64,000 nucleotides of DNA from Symbiotaphrina buchneri (Eukaryota > Ascomycota > Symbiotaphrinales > Symbiotaphrinaceae): NCBI GenBank assembly GCA_001599915.1, contig BCIG01000001.1, positions 1,054,001-1,118,000 of the forward strand, read 5' to 3'. Both the position numbers and the translations under genes were made by a program. The notes below the pieces were generated by a model. That model saw only the letters and a list, made by a program, of their open reading frames with translations, made no database searches and was not told the origin of the DNA. Shown one piece after another: positions 33,197-44,854 of the stretch (the stretch's first letter is position 1; the number at the start of each line of letters is the position of its first letter).

Positions 33197-34735
33197 ATGG
33201 CGAACGCTACCTTCAGTTCAGAGCTGCCATTGCTCCCGTCATACACGCTGCAGCCCCTACCTGCTCTGCTGCCGCCCATTCCGGACAAATTCCTATCTCT
33301 TTTGTTTCCAATCGCCGCATACTGGATTGTGTCGCTTTTCTTCCATTGGATCGATGTCAATGATTACCTCTCACAATATCGTTTACACACCCCTGCCGAG
33401 GTGCTGAAGCGGAACCACGCGACGCGCTGGGAAGTCTTCAGAGATGTCATACTGCAACAAGTTATTCAGACCATAGCCGGAGTGGCCTTGGGGATGACGG
33501 AACCGGAGGATACGTACGGAAAGGAGGCCTACGACGTGGCCGTTTGGGCACGGAGAATCAGAATAGCGGAAAGGGCTGTGCCGAAGCTACTTATCGCCTT
33601 GGGCCTTGACTCTACCGCTCTGTCGCAGAAGGTTGCTACATCGCATCCGATCGTGTCTGGGCTCCTTGCCGGAGGTGCCTATCCCTGGTTAACCCAGACG
33701 ATTGCTGCCCCGGGCGGGGAGGAGTTGCTGGCTCCGGCATTCGCTGATTGGGAACTGTTTCTCGCCAAGGTAGTATATTGGTTAATGATCCCTGCGGTGC
33801 AATTCGCCATTGCTGTGCTCGTCGTGGATACATGGCAATACTTTCTCCACCGAGCAATGCATATGAATAAATGGCTATACAGTAAGTCTACCCAATGACC
33901 TCGCCGTGATTTGACTGACTCCTTGTTCGAAGCTGCCTTCCATTCTCGGCACCACCGTCTATATGTGCCGTACGCTTATGGCGCACTGTACAACCATCCT
34001 GTTGAGGGATTCCTGCTTGACACGCTGGGCGCTGGGATTGCATTCAAAATCGCGCGTCTCTCCACTCGACAAGGCATGTGGTTCTTTACATTCTCGACAA
34101 TTAAAACCGTGGACGACCACTGTGGGTACTGCCTGCCATGGGATCCTTTGCAGCGTTTGACCTCCAACAATGCCGGTTATCACGACGTCCATCATCAAAG
34201 CTGGGGCATCAAGACCAATTTCTCTCAACCGTTCTTCACCTTCTGGGACAGACTACTCGGCACTGCGTGGACTGGTGGCGATGTCTCTGCGCGCTATGAG
34301 AGGGCGCGGATAGCAGCTCAGCGTAAGGTGGATGAGGAAAATCGCAAAAGAACAGAGTCCGTGACGGGTTCGAAGCCACTGGATAGCGCCTTTTCGGACA
34401 AATCGCCATACGACAATGAGTTGCGGAACGCGGTTCATCTCTCGGCTGCGGAGCATCAGTCCGCCCAACCTGCCATCCCTGCGGGCAAAGCCACCCAGCA
34501 AGCCATAGGCTCGAGGGAGCAAATCATGGATGATCAGACAGGCGGAGGGAGAGCGGTCCTAGAAGAAGAGGCGGAGGAAGAGCGGCAGGAGAGGATAGCG
34601 CTGAGAAGAAGTCCTCGGAAGAAGAGCCGAACGTCTACGCCGTCTGGAGGCAGCTTGAAGGGTCTCAGAAACCGTGTCAATGATAGCCTTGTTGGCAAAC
34701 GAGGGACCATTGTTGGTCTCGAGGACGGCCGATAG
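33197..34735 (+). CDS. sur2: sphinganine C4-hydroxylase Sur2 (fatty acid hydroxylase superfamily)
   Basis: Two exons (33197-33881, 33933-34735) encode 495 aa. The start is the first in-frame ATG (MANATFSSEL). Membrane helices are visible near residues 30-55, 90-110 and 190-215. The di-iron histidine clusters are complete: HRAMH at 218-222, HSRHH at 232-236 and HDVHH at 312-316. The sequence matches Sur2 in WIDVNDYLSQYRLHTPAE and FHSRHHRLYVPYAYGALYNHP. Sur2 converts dihydrosphingosine to phytosphingosine in the ER (established). Compared with yeast Sur2 (349 aa) it has a long charged C-terminal tail rich in Glu, Arg and Ser, ending near RSPRKKSRTSTPSGG. Confidence 0.93.
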
Positions 34736-35101
34736 TGTGCGCTACCTTCTCCTTACATGTTTTGCGGTTGTTTTCAAACTGTCCCATGGTGAGTGCAGGT
34801 CACACTCCATGGAGTAGTTCGACTTTAATTCAATTTCGTCGCTCGCTGCTGGATGGATTCCCTGTATTACTTTACTGTGCTGGCGCTGCTTTTTCCTCTT
34901 CTACATGCGGATTCGTGTACATCCAATAGGGCATCTTGGTGTGGAGGCATATCAGAAAGGCGTACACAGCTCGTTACTATTAATTTCAAGCGTGGTGCGC
35001 CAAAGCAAATAATAATGTGGAACATCCATTAATACATAGAATCGTCTCAAACATAAGACACAACGACCCCATTTCCAGACGTACATTTCCATCCTTTTCT
35101 T
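34736..35101. other. convergent 3' region
   Basis: 366 bases between two convergent stop codons, with A/T-rich sequence near 34970-35050. Presumably 3' UTRs. Confidence 0.4.
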
Positions 35102-36580
35102 TCATGGCGTAAAATCCTCCCACCTTGTCTCACGGCACAGCCTCTGAAACTCCGCCTCTCTTCTCGCATTCAGTCTCTCAATGAATTCCTGATACGCTTG
35201 TTCGTTAGGCTTGGTACCAGAAGGCACCCGCGGTGGGATCTCCTGAGTTCGCTGGTCAGACGCAACCGAACTGTCAGCAACATTTGGAGGTGGCTCACCA
35301 ATCAGGTTCTGGTACTCTGCGGCCTGGCTCAAGGTATTGCGAGCTCTTGTCCTCGGCACTTCTCTACTTCCTTCGAGCCAGATCTGAGAAGGCGGGCGGG
35401 GGTCTCGCTGGGAAGAAGTCCTTCCTAGAAGGTTTCGGTGGTGGGTCGGACGTGTCTCCCTTACCGTCATGGAACGTCGAACGTTCTGCTCAACGGGTTC
35501 TGGATTAGCATGCTGCGGAGTCTGCGGGGTCGTAGCGGGTTCTCGCACCGTCCTTGAACGTCTGATGTTGCCATGGCGCGGCTCTGGGTGCGAAGAATAC
35601 ACTGAAGATGCCTGAGATGGTCGCCGGGCCGTGTGAACATCCTCTAGCCTGTTAGTGGACGGAAGCGGAGTTTCTGGTGCAGGCATAGGGTCCGGCGGTT
35701 GCTGGACCAGGGGCAGGTAAGCCGTTGAGACCAGAGCCGCATAGTGGTCGATTATCTGAACTTCAAAGTCTGCATCTTCAGCATCATCTGCGGGTACTTC
35801 CTGCTCAGAACGGTGCTTACCGGCCTCGGATCTCTCGGTCTCGGATCTATTGGCCTCGGGCCTAGTAGCTCCATGCTTTGCCTTCAGATAACGTGCAGAC
35901 TTTCTGATGAGCTTCAGTTCTGCACCATCTCTGTCGCTTTGAGCCCGTATCTCTTCTCCGCGGCCTGTTAGTTTGATCCATGAGTCAACCAGGGGTAGCA
36001 ATCTTGGTGTCCTTCCTCTAACTGACATTCTGCAGATCATGGAGGTGCGAAGAGCTGTCAATATGTCTTCCTGACCGCCGACGCGAGCCAAAATACAAGC
36101 TTCACAGCCATCCACCTGCCATTCCCATTCCCTCGGCGGAGGCTCCAGGAATGTACGTTGATAAGCTTCTGGCGCCAGCCACATAGAGTGCAACCGGCGA
36201 AGCTTGCTCAACAGGGTCAACCATTTGTCGGGTAACTGAGGATAAGAGATGAGGATGTTCATACGGTAACCCACTTCAAGCGCGAAAGCATCGAATATCA
36301 TGCGGATGATCTGCCCATTCAGTGAATTGTGGGTTCTGCAGAGGGGTGAGCAACGTGTGACATCAGGATATGCCGGCGCCACTGCTTTGACCAGCGCCTT
36401 CTGAAAGACGATAGGCCGCTTCAGACGGCGTGGGAGAGCTGATATGAGAGTCTTCGAATCCCGAAGGGATGTCTCGGTGGCTGACGACTTGGCAAAGGAG
36501 AGGACTCGCGCGAGCGCCTCGATATCTTCTGGGGAGATATGGCGCATATCATGAGGGATGGAGAGGAATAGACCAGCCAT
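35102..36580 (-). CDS. hypothetical protein, 492 aa, unknown function
   Basis: Single uninterrupted frame starting MAGLFLSIPHDM. The N-terminal 220 residues look globular, with several Trp and Cys (EWEWQVDGCEACILARVGG). There follows an acidic/basic repeat-like stretch (SETERSEAGKHRSEQ), then a disordered Pro/Arg/Ser-rich region. That region contains two related motifs, RRSRTVREP and RRSMTVRET, which may be phosphorylation or docking sites. The C-terminus is a charged helix (FIERLNARREAEFQRLC). No known domain, signal peptide or membrane segment is seen. The N-terminal part resembles the many fungal-specific uncharacterised proteins. The gene is divergent from the Zn2Cys6 regulator. Confidence 0.75.
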   Translation of the reverse strand: MAGLFLSIPHDMRHISPEDIEALARVLSFAKSSATETSLRDSKTLISALPRRLKRPIVFQKALVKAVAPAYPDVTRCSPLCRTHNSLNGQIIRMIFDAFALEVGYRMNILISYPQLPDKWLTLLSKLRRLHSMWLAPEAYQRTFLEPPPREWEWQVDGCEACILARVGGQEDILTALRTSMICRMSVRGRTPRLLPLVDSWIKLTGRGEEIRAQSDRDGAELKLIRKSARYLKAKHGATRPEANRSETERSEAGKHRSEQEVPADDAEDADFEVQIIDHYAALVSTAYLPLVQQPPDPMPAPETPLPSTNRLEDVHTARRPSQASSVYSSHPEPRHGNIRRSRTVREPATTPQTPQHANPEPVEQNVRRSMTVRETRPTHHRNLLGRTSSQRDPRPPSQIWLEGSREVPRTRARNTLSQAAEYQNLIGEPPPNVADSSVASDQRTQEIPPRVPSGTKPNEQAYQEFIERLNARREAEFQRLCRETRWEDFTP

Positions 36581-37885
36581 TGTGCCTCCCTATTAAACTT
36601 GTTGACAATTCAGAATAAAGAAGGAATCTTTCCAGGCTTTGGGCTTGAGCATGTCCTCTCGCAGGTGCCAGGACGTCATATTTAATAGCACCGTCCATAT
36701 CCACTGTTTCTCTCGACAAGCTGTTCCGTTGTGGTCCATCGCACGTCCATGATTTTCTCTGAGCGTATCTGGTCTTTGTTCTTGACGCCATCTCTCTTAC
36801 CTGTTGGCACAAAGGATTTTGCTTCGATATCTACAGTAATAAAAGGATTGTTCGGCAACGGTCTCAAAAACCCACTTGAGCACAAACAAAAGACAAAGAA
36901 CATGTGGCCAGTGTTATCCATTCTTTGTATAACTACCATTTCGGTGGACCAGAAGGGATTGATAGTGCAAAGGAAACATAAACGGTACAGAGCTGATGTA
37001 TCATGAAAGAGATAGAATCAGAATGAGAAGGAGTGCAAGAAATTAGGATGGAGGCTCCATGATGTGCAGGGTGTAAGGTAATATGCGCCGCTATTTTCTC
37101 AACAAAAACAGCTCGCTGGCATGCTGCTGAGCACCATATTGAGAAGTCCAGCACGATATACCAGGAGACATCATCATCGACGAGGGTAGGTGCATGCGAA
37201 TTGAAAAAGAAAAAGGGAAAAGGGGAAACATTCCGAGAATCAGCAACATAGAGATCCCGGAGATGAGCAGACAAGCTGGAGGGTCCTGATGAACCGTCGG
37301 GGAGGCTGGCAGAAGCCGCTGCATGACTGCGAGTGCACAAAAGCTGCTGCTGAGATCATAATGATCATTCACATGCTAGGTATAGACGGCAGAGTTTCTT
37401 GCACCACCATAATCATCCTCTGTGCATGAGGAGGCGTAGAGTTTGTGTGAGTGGACGTAACAGATGATTGGATAATGCGTGTGAACCGGATTGACGTTGC
37501 AAGGTTTAAGATCGAAATGGCTTAAGAAGTGGCAGGTCTCGTGGCCTCTTTGACAGGAGCCTGCATCGTAGCGCACGCGATGGATGAAGCTTGATAGGCT
37601 CCCTTGCCGGTTCACCCCGCAAAATCTAGTTTGGCCTCGACACCCATGCCCGCCCGCATCATTCGAGGCCTTTCTTTTGCCTCACAATACGAAGGTAGTT
37701 CGTACAAATACCCAACTATTTATGTCTCTCCCTCCTCCCGCAGGAGTCGCCTGTGCTCAGCATTCTTCGAGACCTTCCCCACTCCTAACCTCTACCGGGG
37801 CGACCGCGAGGCCCGGCTTATGTGATGCCCCGCCCTCTCGAGATTCCCCGGTGATGCCCTGATACAAAGGATCTGCAGGGGTTCA
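36581..37885. other. divergent intergenic region
   Basis: 1.3 kb between the 492-aa protein and the Zn2Cys6 regulator. Short frames of up to 135 codons are not supported by domains or splice sites. Probably regulatory sequence and leaders. Confidence 0.4.
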
Positions 37886-39772
37886 ATGCTGCTCTATCAC
37901 AGGCCAGTTCCTGCTAAGGAACCTAAGCGGAGATCAAGGGCGGGCTGCATCCGATGCAAGGAGAAAAAGAAGAAATGCAACGAGGTGCGCCCGCGATGTG
38001 ATCGTTGCATAGAGCGTGGCCTGGACTGCGAGTACGAGCCTGTGAAACCACGAAAGCGCAGACGGACAGGAGCATTCAGTGCTCAGGAGCCAGAGAAGGC
38101 GGGGGCAGACCTGTCATCGCCGAATGTCGTGCAATACAATTGGGACGGTATATCATCGCTTTCTCCTAGCACCTTCAGCGAACAGAGCAGTCATCCAAGC
38201 TCTAGGTTGCAAACTCCACTGTCGAATGACGCCGATGACTGTCCATGGCCGGAACCGAAAGAGGAAGACGGCCCATGGGGCAATAGTGGGAACCACGGCC
38301 CACAAGACCATGGCCAACAGTTTCCAGCTGGCTTTGTCGAACATGAAGACCGAATCAAGGAGGAGAAGTCTGACGGAGAGGAGGTCAAGGCTGTGTCAGT
38401 CAGAAGATCTAGCGTCTACCCTGATCTTGCCATGATAACTCCCGCAACAAATGTATCCCCGTTCGACATCAGTACTCCGCTGTTCCAGGAATTTACCTCG
38501 ATTGACAGCAGACGGGAACTGATGGGTCATTTCTGCGGAGTTCTCAGTCATCTGATCGTCTTCAAAGAGGAAGCCGGCAATCCTTTCCAACAGTTATTTC
38601 TGCCCATAGCCTCCAGAAGTCCTCCGCTGCTCAATGCTATCTTTGCCATATCGAGTGCCCATCTCGAGCATAAAGGAGTCCAGTCAAAGGAGACTGCAAT
38701 ACGGTTACATTCAAGAGCATTGCAGTCCTTGGCTATGCTGATCGCGAAAAATGATAACGTAGATCACGATGAAGTCATGGCCGCAATAATATTGCTGATA
38801 TACTACGAGGTGAGTCCTCAAGGCTGTCATACCAGCCTGCACAAAGCTGAGTCGTACGCAAAGGTAGTCCAGGGGGGTTCGTTTGCCGTTCTGAATAGCC
38901 ATCTTAGAGGCGCTGCCTCTGTGCTCAAGGCCAGGAAACGGAAAGGTGGCCCCTTGAGCTCTTTCCTTGAGAACGTAAGGACTCTTACCAAATTGTCCGC
39001 TCAGTTCAACTGACACAGCTAGGCTTTCCGATATTTCGACGTTATATGTGCTTTGTCTTTCGGAACAGCGCCTCTATGTGATGGCAGAGCAGCCGGTCCT
39101 ATCCCACTACCTCTGCAAGCAAGGCGTGGATCGGCCCTCGCAGCGGTGGATACTCTTTTTGGATTGGTGTCCGACCTTTGGCCCATCATACACCGCATAG
39201 CGGGCCTCCAGGAGTTGAAGAAGGAGGCGGGAATGCTTGAGACCATGGACCCAGTCAAAGCAACAGAGCTGCATGCAGAGCTGGAAAAGACAACCTCTGC
39301 CCTGGCTGACACGCTGCATCAATGGAGCCCGACTGTTCCGGTAACGCTGACATCGAACGGCACTCCCGAAGAGGATGCCCATTTGCAATCTGTCTTAAGC
39401 AATGCAGAAGCTTACAAGCAAGGTGCGCTGGTTTATCTCTATCGAGAAGCTTACGGACTTTCACGAGCATCATTTGAGGTGCAGTCGTATGTCACGCAAG
39501 GTTTGCAAGCCTGTCTAAAAGTTGTTGTCTACGGGGGACCCATGTCTGCACTGCTGTGGCCCCTCTCCATAACTGCCTGCGAGGCGATCTCGGCTGAGGA
39601 CCGCAACATGGCGCGGACAGTCTTCCAGCATCTGGAAGCAAGGCAAGGCATGCAGAGTGTAGTCATTGCAAGTGAAGTCTGTCAGGATGTGTGGGCGGAG
39701 TGGGATGCCGGCGTGGAAACTGACTGGCGGACCGTGTGCCAGCAGCGTGGAGTGGAGTTGGTATTTGGTTGA
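37886..39772 (+). CDS. Zn2Cys6 fungal transcription factor
   Basis: Exons are 37886-38809, 38864-38974 and 39023-39772, giving 594 aa. The first intron (38810-38863) is 54 nt and stop-free, so an unspliced form of 612 aa is also possible. The DNA-binding cluster is complete: CIRCKEKKKKC continues to CDRCIERGLDC, with cysteines at 21, 24, 31, 38, 41 and 48. A basic linker follows (PRKRRRTG). The C-terminal two thirds match the fungal-specific regulatory domain type (Fungal_trans_2), with AFRYFDVICALSFGTAPL across the second intron. It is a nuclear regulator. The target genes cannot be inferred from the neighbours. Confidence 0.9.
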
Positions 39773-40294
39773 TGAAGTGTTTGCATTCTGGAGCATACAA
39801 GACATGATACATATACCCTATCTACCTGTATGTCTTACAGAACCATGGTTCTTTGATTCAATGGCAATCATTTATGCCTTGACGCTGAGATGTCCGATCA
39901 GTGACTGTGAACCCCTGTTGAAGAGGAACGATGGGCCAATGAAAGGCGAAGAAAGTGCACGATTCACTCATGCGCTCGGCGTTGTTAGGGTGACGCGCTG
40001 TGCTCATAAAGCCGGCAGCCCGGGTGACTAATCCGCTTAGGGGCAAGGGGCCACCGAGATTGCCCGAATGGCTTCAAAAATTTGAGGCTAGCGAAGATAG
40101 GGTCCTTGGTTCACGGTCGCTTTTTTTTACCTTAGGACTTGCTCCCCGTCGTTGCGCCTCTTTCAACTTCTCCATCCTCCGTGATTACACCATCTGCAAG
40201 ACTCTCTTAGACCGTTGTCATCAATTGCCGGTTTCGACCATCTCCTCTCTGTCCTTAGACTATTTCTGTCGCATCTCTTTCCCGCACACATACA
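39773..40294. other. intergenic region, promoter of the phosphate carrier
   Basis: 522 bases, C/T-rich from about 40120 to 40290, with a T8 run near 40120. No coding support. Confidence 0.4.
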
Positions 40295-41648
40295 ATGGCT
40301 GCTGCACCACCTCCATCATCCACTGGCTCTGTCAAGCTGGATGCCGCCATTCAGCAGACCGCGGCCAAGGCGCCGACGAAGCCGACCGGCCTTGATCTCT
40401 ACAGCAGGTGAGCACCAAGGTCTCTCCCAATATTTAGTACGTCCGTTGCTAATCCGGTGGTCAGATTCGCTTTCGCTGGAGCTGTCTGCTGCTCAGTGAC
40501 CCACGGTGCTCTCACCCCTGTCGATGTGTAAGGATATCCCTCAGAAGCATTTGACTTGGCGCTTTATTTCCTGCCTTCGGTATGGCATTCATCAGCAAGT
40601 TCCAGCTGACTCTGGTGTGATACAGCGTGAAGACCAGGATCCAGCTTGATCCCGTCACATACAACAAAGGCCTGATTGGTGGTTTCCGTCAGGTTGTTGC
40701 CAATGAGGGCGCAGGTGCCTTGCTCACCGGTTTCGGGCCTACGGCCGCTGGATACTTCCTGCAGGGTGCTTTCAAATTCGGGGGTTACGAGTTCTTCAAG
40801 CAGCAGTCCATCAACTTGCTGGGTTACGAGGCTGCTTCCAACAATCGCACAGCTGTGTACCTCGGTTCATCAGCTCTCGCTGAGTTCTTCGCCGACATTG
40901 CTCTGTGCCCCCTTGAGGCTACGAGAATTCGTCTTGTGTCTGAGCCTACATTCGCCTCGGGTCTCATTAGCGGTTTTGGAAAGATCGCGAAGAATGAGGG
41001 TATTGGCGCATTCTACTCTGGTTTTGGTCCTATTCTCTTCAAGCAGTACGTCGATCAGTCACCGTCCTTCCTATGGGTGGCAGACCGCTGATATCATGCG
41101 CAGGGTCCCGTACACCATGGCCAAGTTCGTTGTGTACGAGAAGGTCTCAGAAATGATCTACCGGAGTGTGGACAAGAGCAAGGCTTCTGATTCCATGCAA
41201 ACTGGAATCAACCTTGGATCGGGTCTTATCGCTGGTTTCGCTGCCGCCTTGGTCAGCCAGCCAGCTGACACCATGCTTAGCAGTCAGTATAACCTAAACT
41301 CATAACTTATATTTTATGGTAGTGTTCTAACGCACGGTCCAGAGATTAACAAGACCAAGGGTCTCCCTGGTGAGGGTACCACTTCTCGTCTGATCAAGAT
41401 CGCCAAGGAACTTGGTCTCCGGGGCAGCTACACCGGTATCGGTGCCCGTCTGTTCATGTGAGTACACCCCGGAAACACTAAGGGCGTACAATCATTCTAA
41501 TGGCTCCAAAGGGTGGGAACTTTGACCGCAGGGCAGTTCGCTATCTACGGTGATATCAAGAAGGTGTGTAATCTCCAAGAATACCGGAATTGTCACTGAC
41601 AGTTTTTAGGCCATTGGTGCGACCGGCGGTGTTGAGATTGCGAAGTAG
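40295..41648 (+). CDS. mir1: mitochondrial phosphate carrier (Mir1/PiC)
   Basis: Seven exons (40295-40407, 40465-40527, 40626-41045, 41104-41282, 41343-41457, 41512-41563, 41610-41648) encode 326 aa. Three Mito_carr repeats are visible, with PxD motifs: [14 protein letters not shown] in repeat 1, [14 protein letters not shown] in repeat 2 and QPADTMLS in repeat 3. The repeat 1 motif and [15 protein letters not shown] identify the phosphate carrier rather than an ADP/ATP carrier. It imports phosphate with H+ into the matrix for ATP synthesis (established). The N-terminal 40 residues are Ala/Pro/Thr-rich. Short terminal exons (52 and 39 nt) carry the end of the sixth helix. Confidence 0.96.
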
Positions 41649-42278
41649 ACGGCCCGTGGCGAATACAGCTGGTACATGCAATAGACGGGAAATGCTCTTT
41701 AGTCTGGTCACTCCGGCCAAGGCAAATTGCGTGCGGTCGTTGCTAATAGATGGTTTCTTGTTCTCCTCTTCATCCTGGGTTCCTATCGTCCGAGCATTAC
41801 GCTTCTATCGGCTACTGCCTCATGAAAGTGTACCTCGTGCGTGGCGCAACGCATCTCAAAAGGGGTACAGGATCGTTTGGCATTTTCTCCCAAGTCATTG
41901 TACTTTTAGATGTGCTTAGATCTAATGGAATTGATGAACTAGAGCTGTGTGCTGTCCGTCATGTGATACAGCACACCATGATCCCATCGTATGCCACGCC
42001 GGTTTAACTGCTCCATCTGATGACGATAAATTTAGTACCTCGCTTTGTACCGCTCTTAATTCGCCCACACTGAAAGCGATTGAGGGCGGAGTCCGTCGTA
42101 ACGTGATTTGCCAGTCATTGGCCCCGAATCGCTCTTCTGCCCCTAATGCCCCCTAAATGGCTGCGGTGCTGACAATTCGTAGCGAAACTCGCCAAGCCAT
42201 CCACGACCTCATTCCCTATGCGGGCCGCTGACGCAACGACGGAGTTGCTGAGGCTCTTCATCAGAACACCAGAGAGTC
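41649..42278. other. intergenic region
   Basis: 630 bases on the same strand between two plus-strand genes. No supported feature. Confidence 0.4.
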
Positions 42279-43665
42279 ATGCCAGATTTCAGAGAACTTG
42301 CCAAAGGTGGATGGCATCCCAAAGGAAAGGGCGGTGGGAAAGAGTCTTGGAGAGGTACGTGCCATCAGCGCGCCGTCTGCCCATGTGGGGGAAACGGACC
42401 GCTGACAGCTGTCTGCAGGTGACTTCAAAGGCATCGACCAAGTGGTGTGTAGATTGAGTCTCGAACAGGCTGCGCCTTAAGTTGATACTGACACTGGGAA
42501 GGCCGGCTTGCTGGGGAAGAAGAGAGATCCAAAAACCGAAGGAGAAGAACAATATGTTGCCCGCCCGTTATCCACCTTGAAGGACCCCTCCCAATTCGAG
42601 CCCCCGCCGAAGCATATCAATTACCATGGGCCAGCTGCCGTTCCAGACCGTACAACCCCAGATCGCCGAGGGTTAGGTGCGCCTCTGTCCCAAGAAGACT
42701 TGCGGAGACAGCAACAGCGGGAGCAGCTGGAGGCGCAGCAGCAGGCCGAGGAAGAAGCCAGACAACCGGCCGGGCCACCACTGCCCTACAGGGCAAATAC
42801 TACCGGGCTCTCTACGGACGGCCTTCCGAAGCCACCTTTAAGGAGGGACATAGAAAGTGGTAGGCCAGCAGCCTCCCAGTCACAATCGCCCCGACCGTCA
42901 TTGCCACCGAGGTTGCCGTCTAGACAACCCTCCAGCCCGGGCGCTGCATCTATTTCACCTCCGCCCAGATATGAGAGTCCTCTGCAGAGACCGCCTGTTC
43001 GAGAATGGGGTCTGAACCAAGGATCAACAGACAGGCTTGGGAAGGCGGGAGTAAAGGTGCCTGGACTGTATATCGGTGAGGAGGATCCTACAAACACAAC
43101 GGGGCGGCCGCCTATGGCGCGCTTCGGTTCTGGCTCGAGCACGTCAAATGGGTCTCATATGGACGAACTTGGGGCAAGATTGTCGCAGAGACTTGGCTCC
43201 CCTAGCCCAAGAGGAGAAACGCCCAGCCAAGGAACCAGCTTTGCACAGAAACAGGCCGCCGTCGAAATGGTGAGTTCTTTTCGCCGGAACCCGTCCTCTG
43301 TAAATGCTGCAGATGCCAGAAGCGCAGCCTCAACGATCAATAACTTCCGGGAACGTCATAGTGGCCAGTTATCGTCTGGCTGGCAAGCTGCTAAGGACTT
43401 AAACCAGAAACCTGGTGTTACAGATAGATTTAGCAGGCTCGCTGTGAGTGCCAGCGGCGGTACATCACATCAGCAGCCGATATCAATGTCCGGTTCACCA
43501 CCCACCCCTGGAACGCCGCCTGATCCGGCATATCCTGCAGCAGCAGCAGCAGCAGCAAAGAAAAAACCACCACCTCCCCCGCCAAAGAAAAAGGAACTTA
43601 GTGCAGGATCATCAGCAGTTAACGAACCACCTCCATTGCCATTAGCCACTAAACCACGGTCATGA
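42279..43665 (+). CDS. Pro-rich protein, possibly related to Aim3-type actin-cortex proteins
   Basis: Three exons (42279-42354, 42419-42444, 42502-43665) encode 421 aa. Exon 2 is only 26 nt. The conserved N-terminus MPDFRELAKGGWHPKGK is followed by GDFKGIDQVAGLLGKK. Then comes LSTLKDPSQFEPPPKHINYHG, whose LKDPxxFxPPPK core resembles yeast Aim3 as I remember it (inference). The rest is disordered and rich in Pro, Ser and Gln, with SH3/WW-ligand-like PPLPLAT and PPPPPPKKK tracts. A polyalanine run is encoded by a GCA repeat near 43537-43557. There is no signal peptide or membrane segment. Function is uncertain. A cytoskeletal adaptor is a guess. Confidence 0.75.
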
Positions 43666-44854
43666 TATCGCTGATGACACTGGTTGGAAGAAGATGCGGG
43701 CTATCGTAGGCATCTGCCCAACATGAACAAACTGCTGCCGCTGTGCGAGGTTTCAACTCTCCCCCTTATACCCATCAGCAACGAGGGTTAGCTGCAGACA
43801 AAGGGCCAGATTTGGATTCAATCAGATTGGCAAGGACGCCACCGACCCTCTCATCTCCGGCGTGCTGGGGATATAGACTACGCGGAGGGTGTGATATTGC
43901 CGAACAGCAATCATCACAATGGCCAGTGGGGTGGATCACCTTTCCATTGCGAGGGTTCTCTTCACCTCACACAGTTCTGGTCCACAGAGGACACTGGTCC
44001 TCTGACGCTGAGGAACTGCGTTGTGGCATCCTGTTTCTTAGCCCGTAAGTGACTCGTTCAGGAGATGGTCCAGAAGCTATAGCATTCAAAGAGTGAGCGA
44101 AGGAGTTCAACATTATCAAGAGCTCGAAGGACCTGATATGAGGTCAATCGCCGGTGTATAGGTGTGCTAGATATATGCCGTGTCCATTGCTGGATGTGGC
44201 ATTGCCGTGGCCGCTTAATGCATGCAGATGTAGCGTACCACTCAATAATGAACCTACGTAGGCTACAAGTGGTCTTATGCATATTAATGAGGTAGTGCTA
44301 CCCAGATATCTTCGTATTGTGAATGATGGAAGAAAAAGAACAAAATAGGGGTAGTCACATGTTCCCAGCCAGATGAGGAATGGTGGCCGGGCGTTGTGAC
44401 GTGCCTCGGCATAATGCAGAAGTTTTGGCGTTGGCGGGAAAAATACGAAGCCCATACGGAGAGTTACCTTAGTACCAAGCAACAATAATTGTTGGGAAAA
44501 GGAAAGGAGCTTGCGCAGTGGAGCATGCGCCGCCCATTATTTTCCGTCGTGACGGTCCCGATCCTTTTCCTCCTCGTCTTCTTTCTTGTCTACTAAACAG
44601 TCTGACCATCTCATATTCATTTTAAGCCAAAGCATCCAGACTTCATCTTGATTTCATCCGGGGATTTTGGGCGCACGTCACATCCTGCCGCCTTCGGCTT
44701 AGCGACCGTTAGTTCAGGGATCGCTTGGTCCTCATATCGTCATCCTTGTCGCAGCTTTCCCCTTCGCCAACTCCAGCTTTCTGCCTGCGAGCCTCTCCAG
44801 CTCTGCGCACTTCTTCACTTCAACTGGGCCTCAGGTCAATATCAGCAGGGCAAG
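43666..44854. other. intergenic region
   Basis: 1.2 kb. The part after 44560 is C/T-rich and is the likely leader of the elongase gene. No coding exon is supported between. Confidence 0.4.

Noticed and set aside
44648-44854. Upstream extension of the elongase frame
   Set aside because: It has no ATG and is C/T-rich leader sequence. The family N-terminus fits the ATG at 44855.
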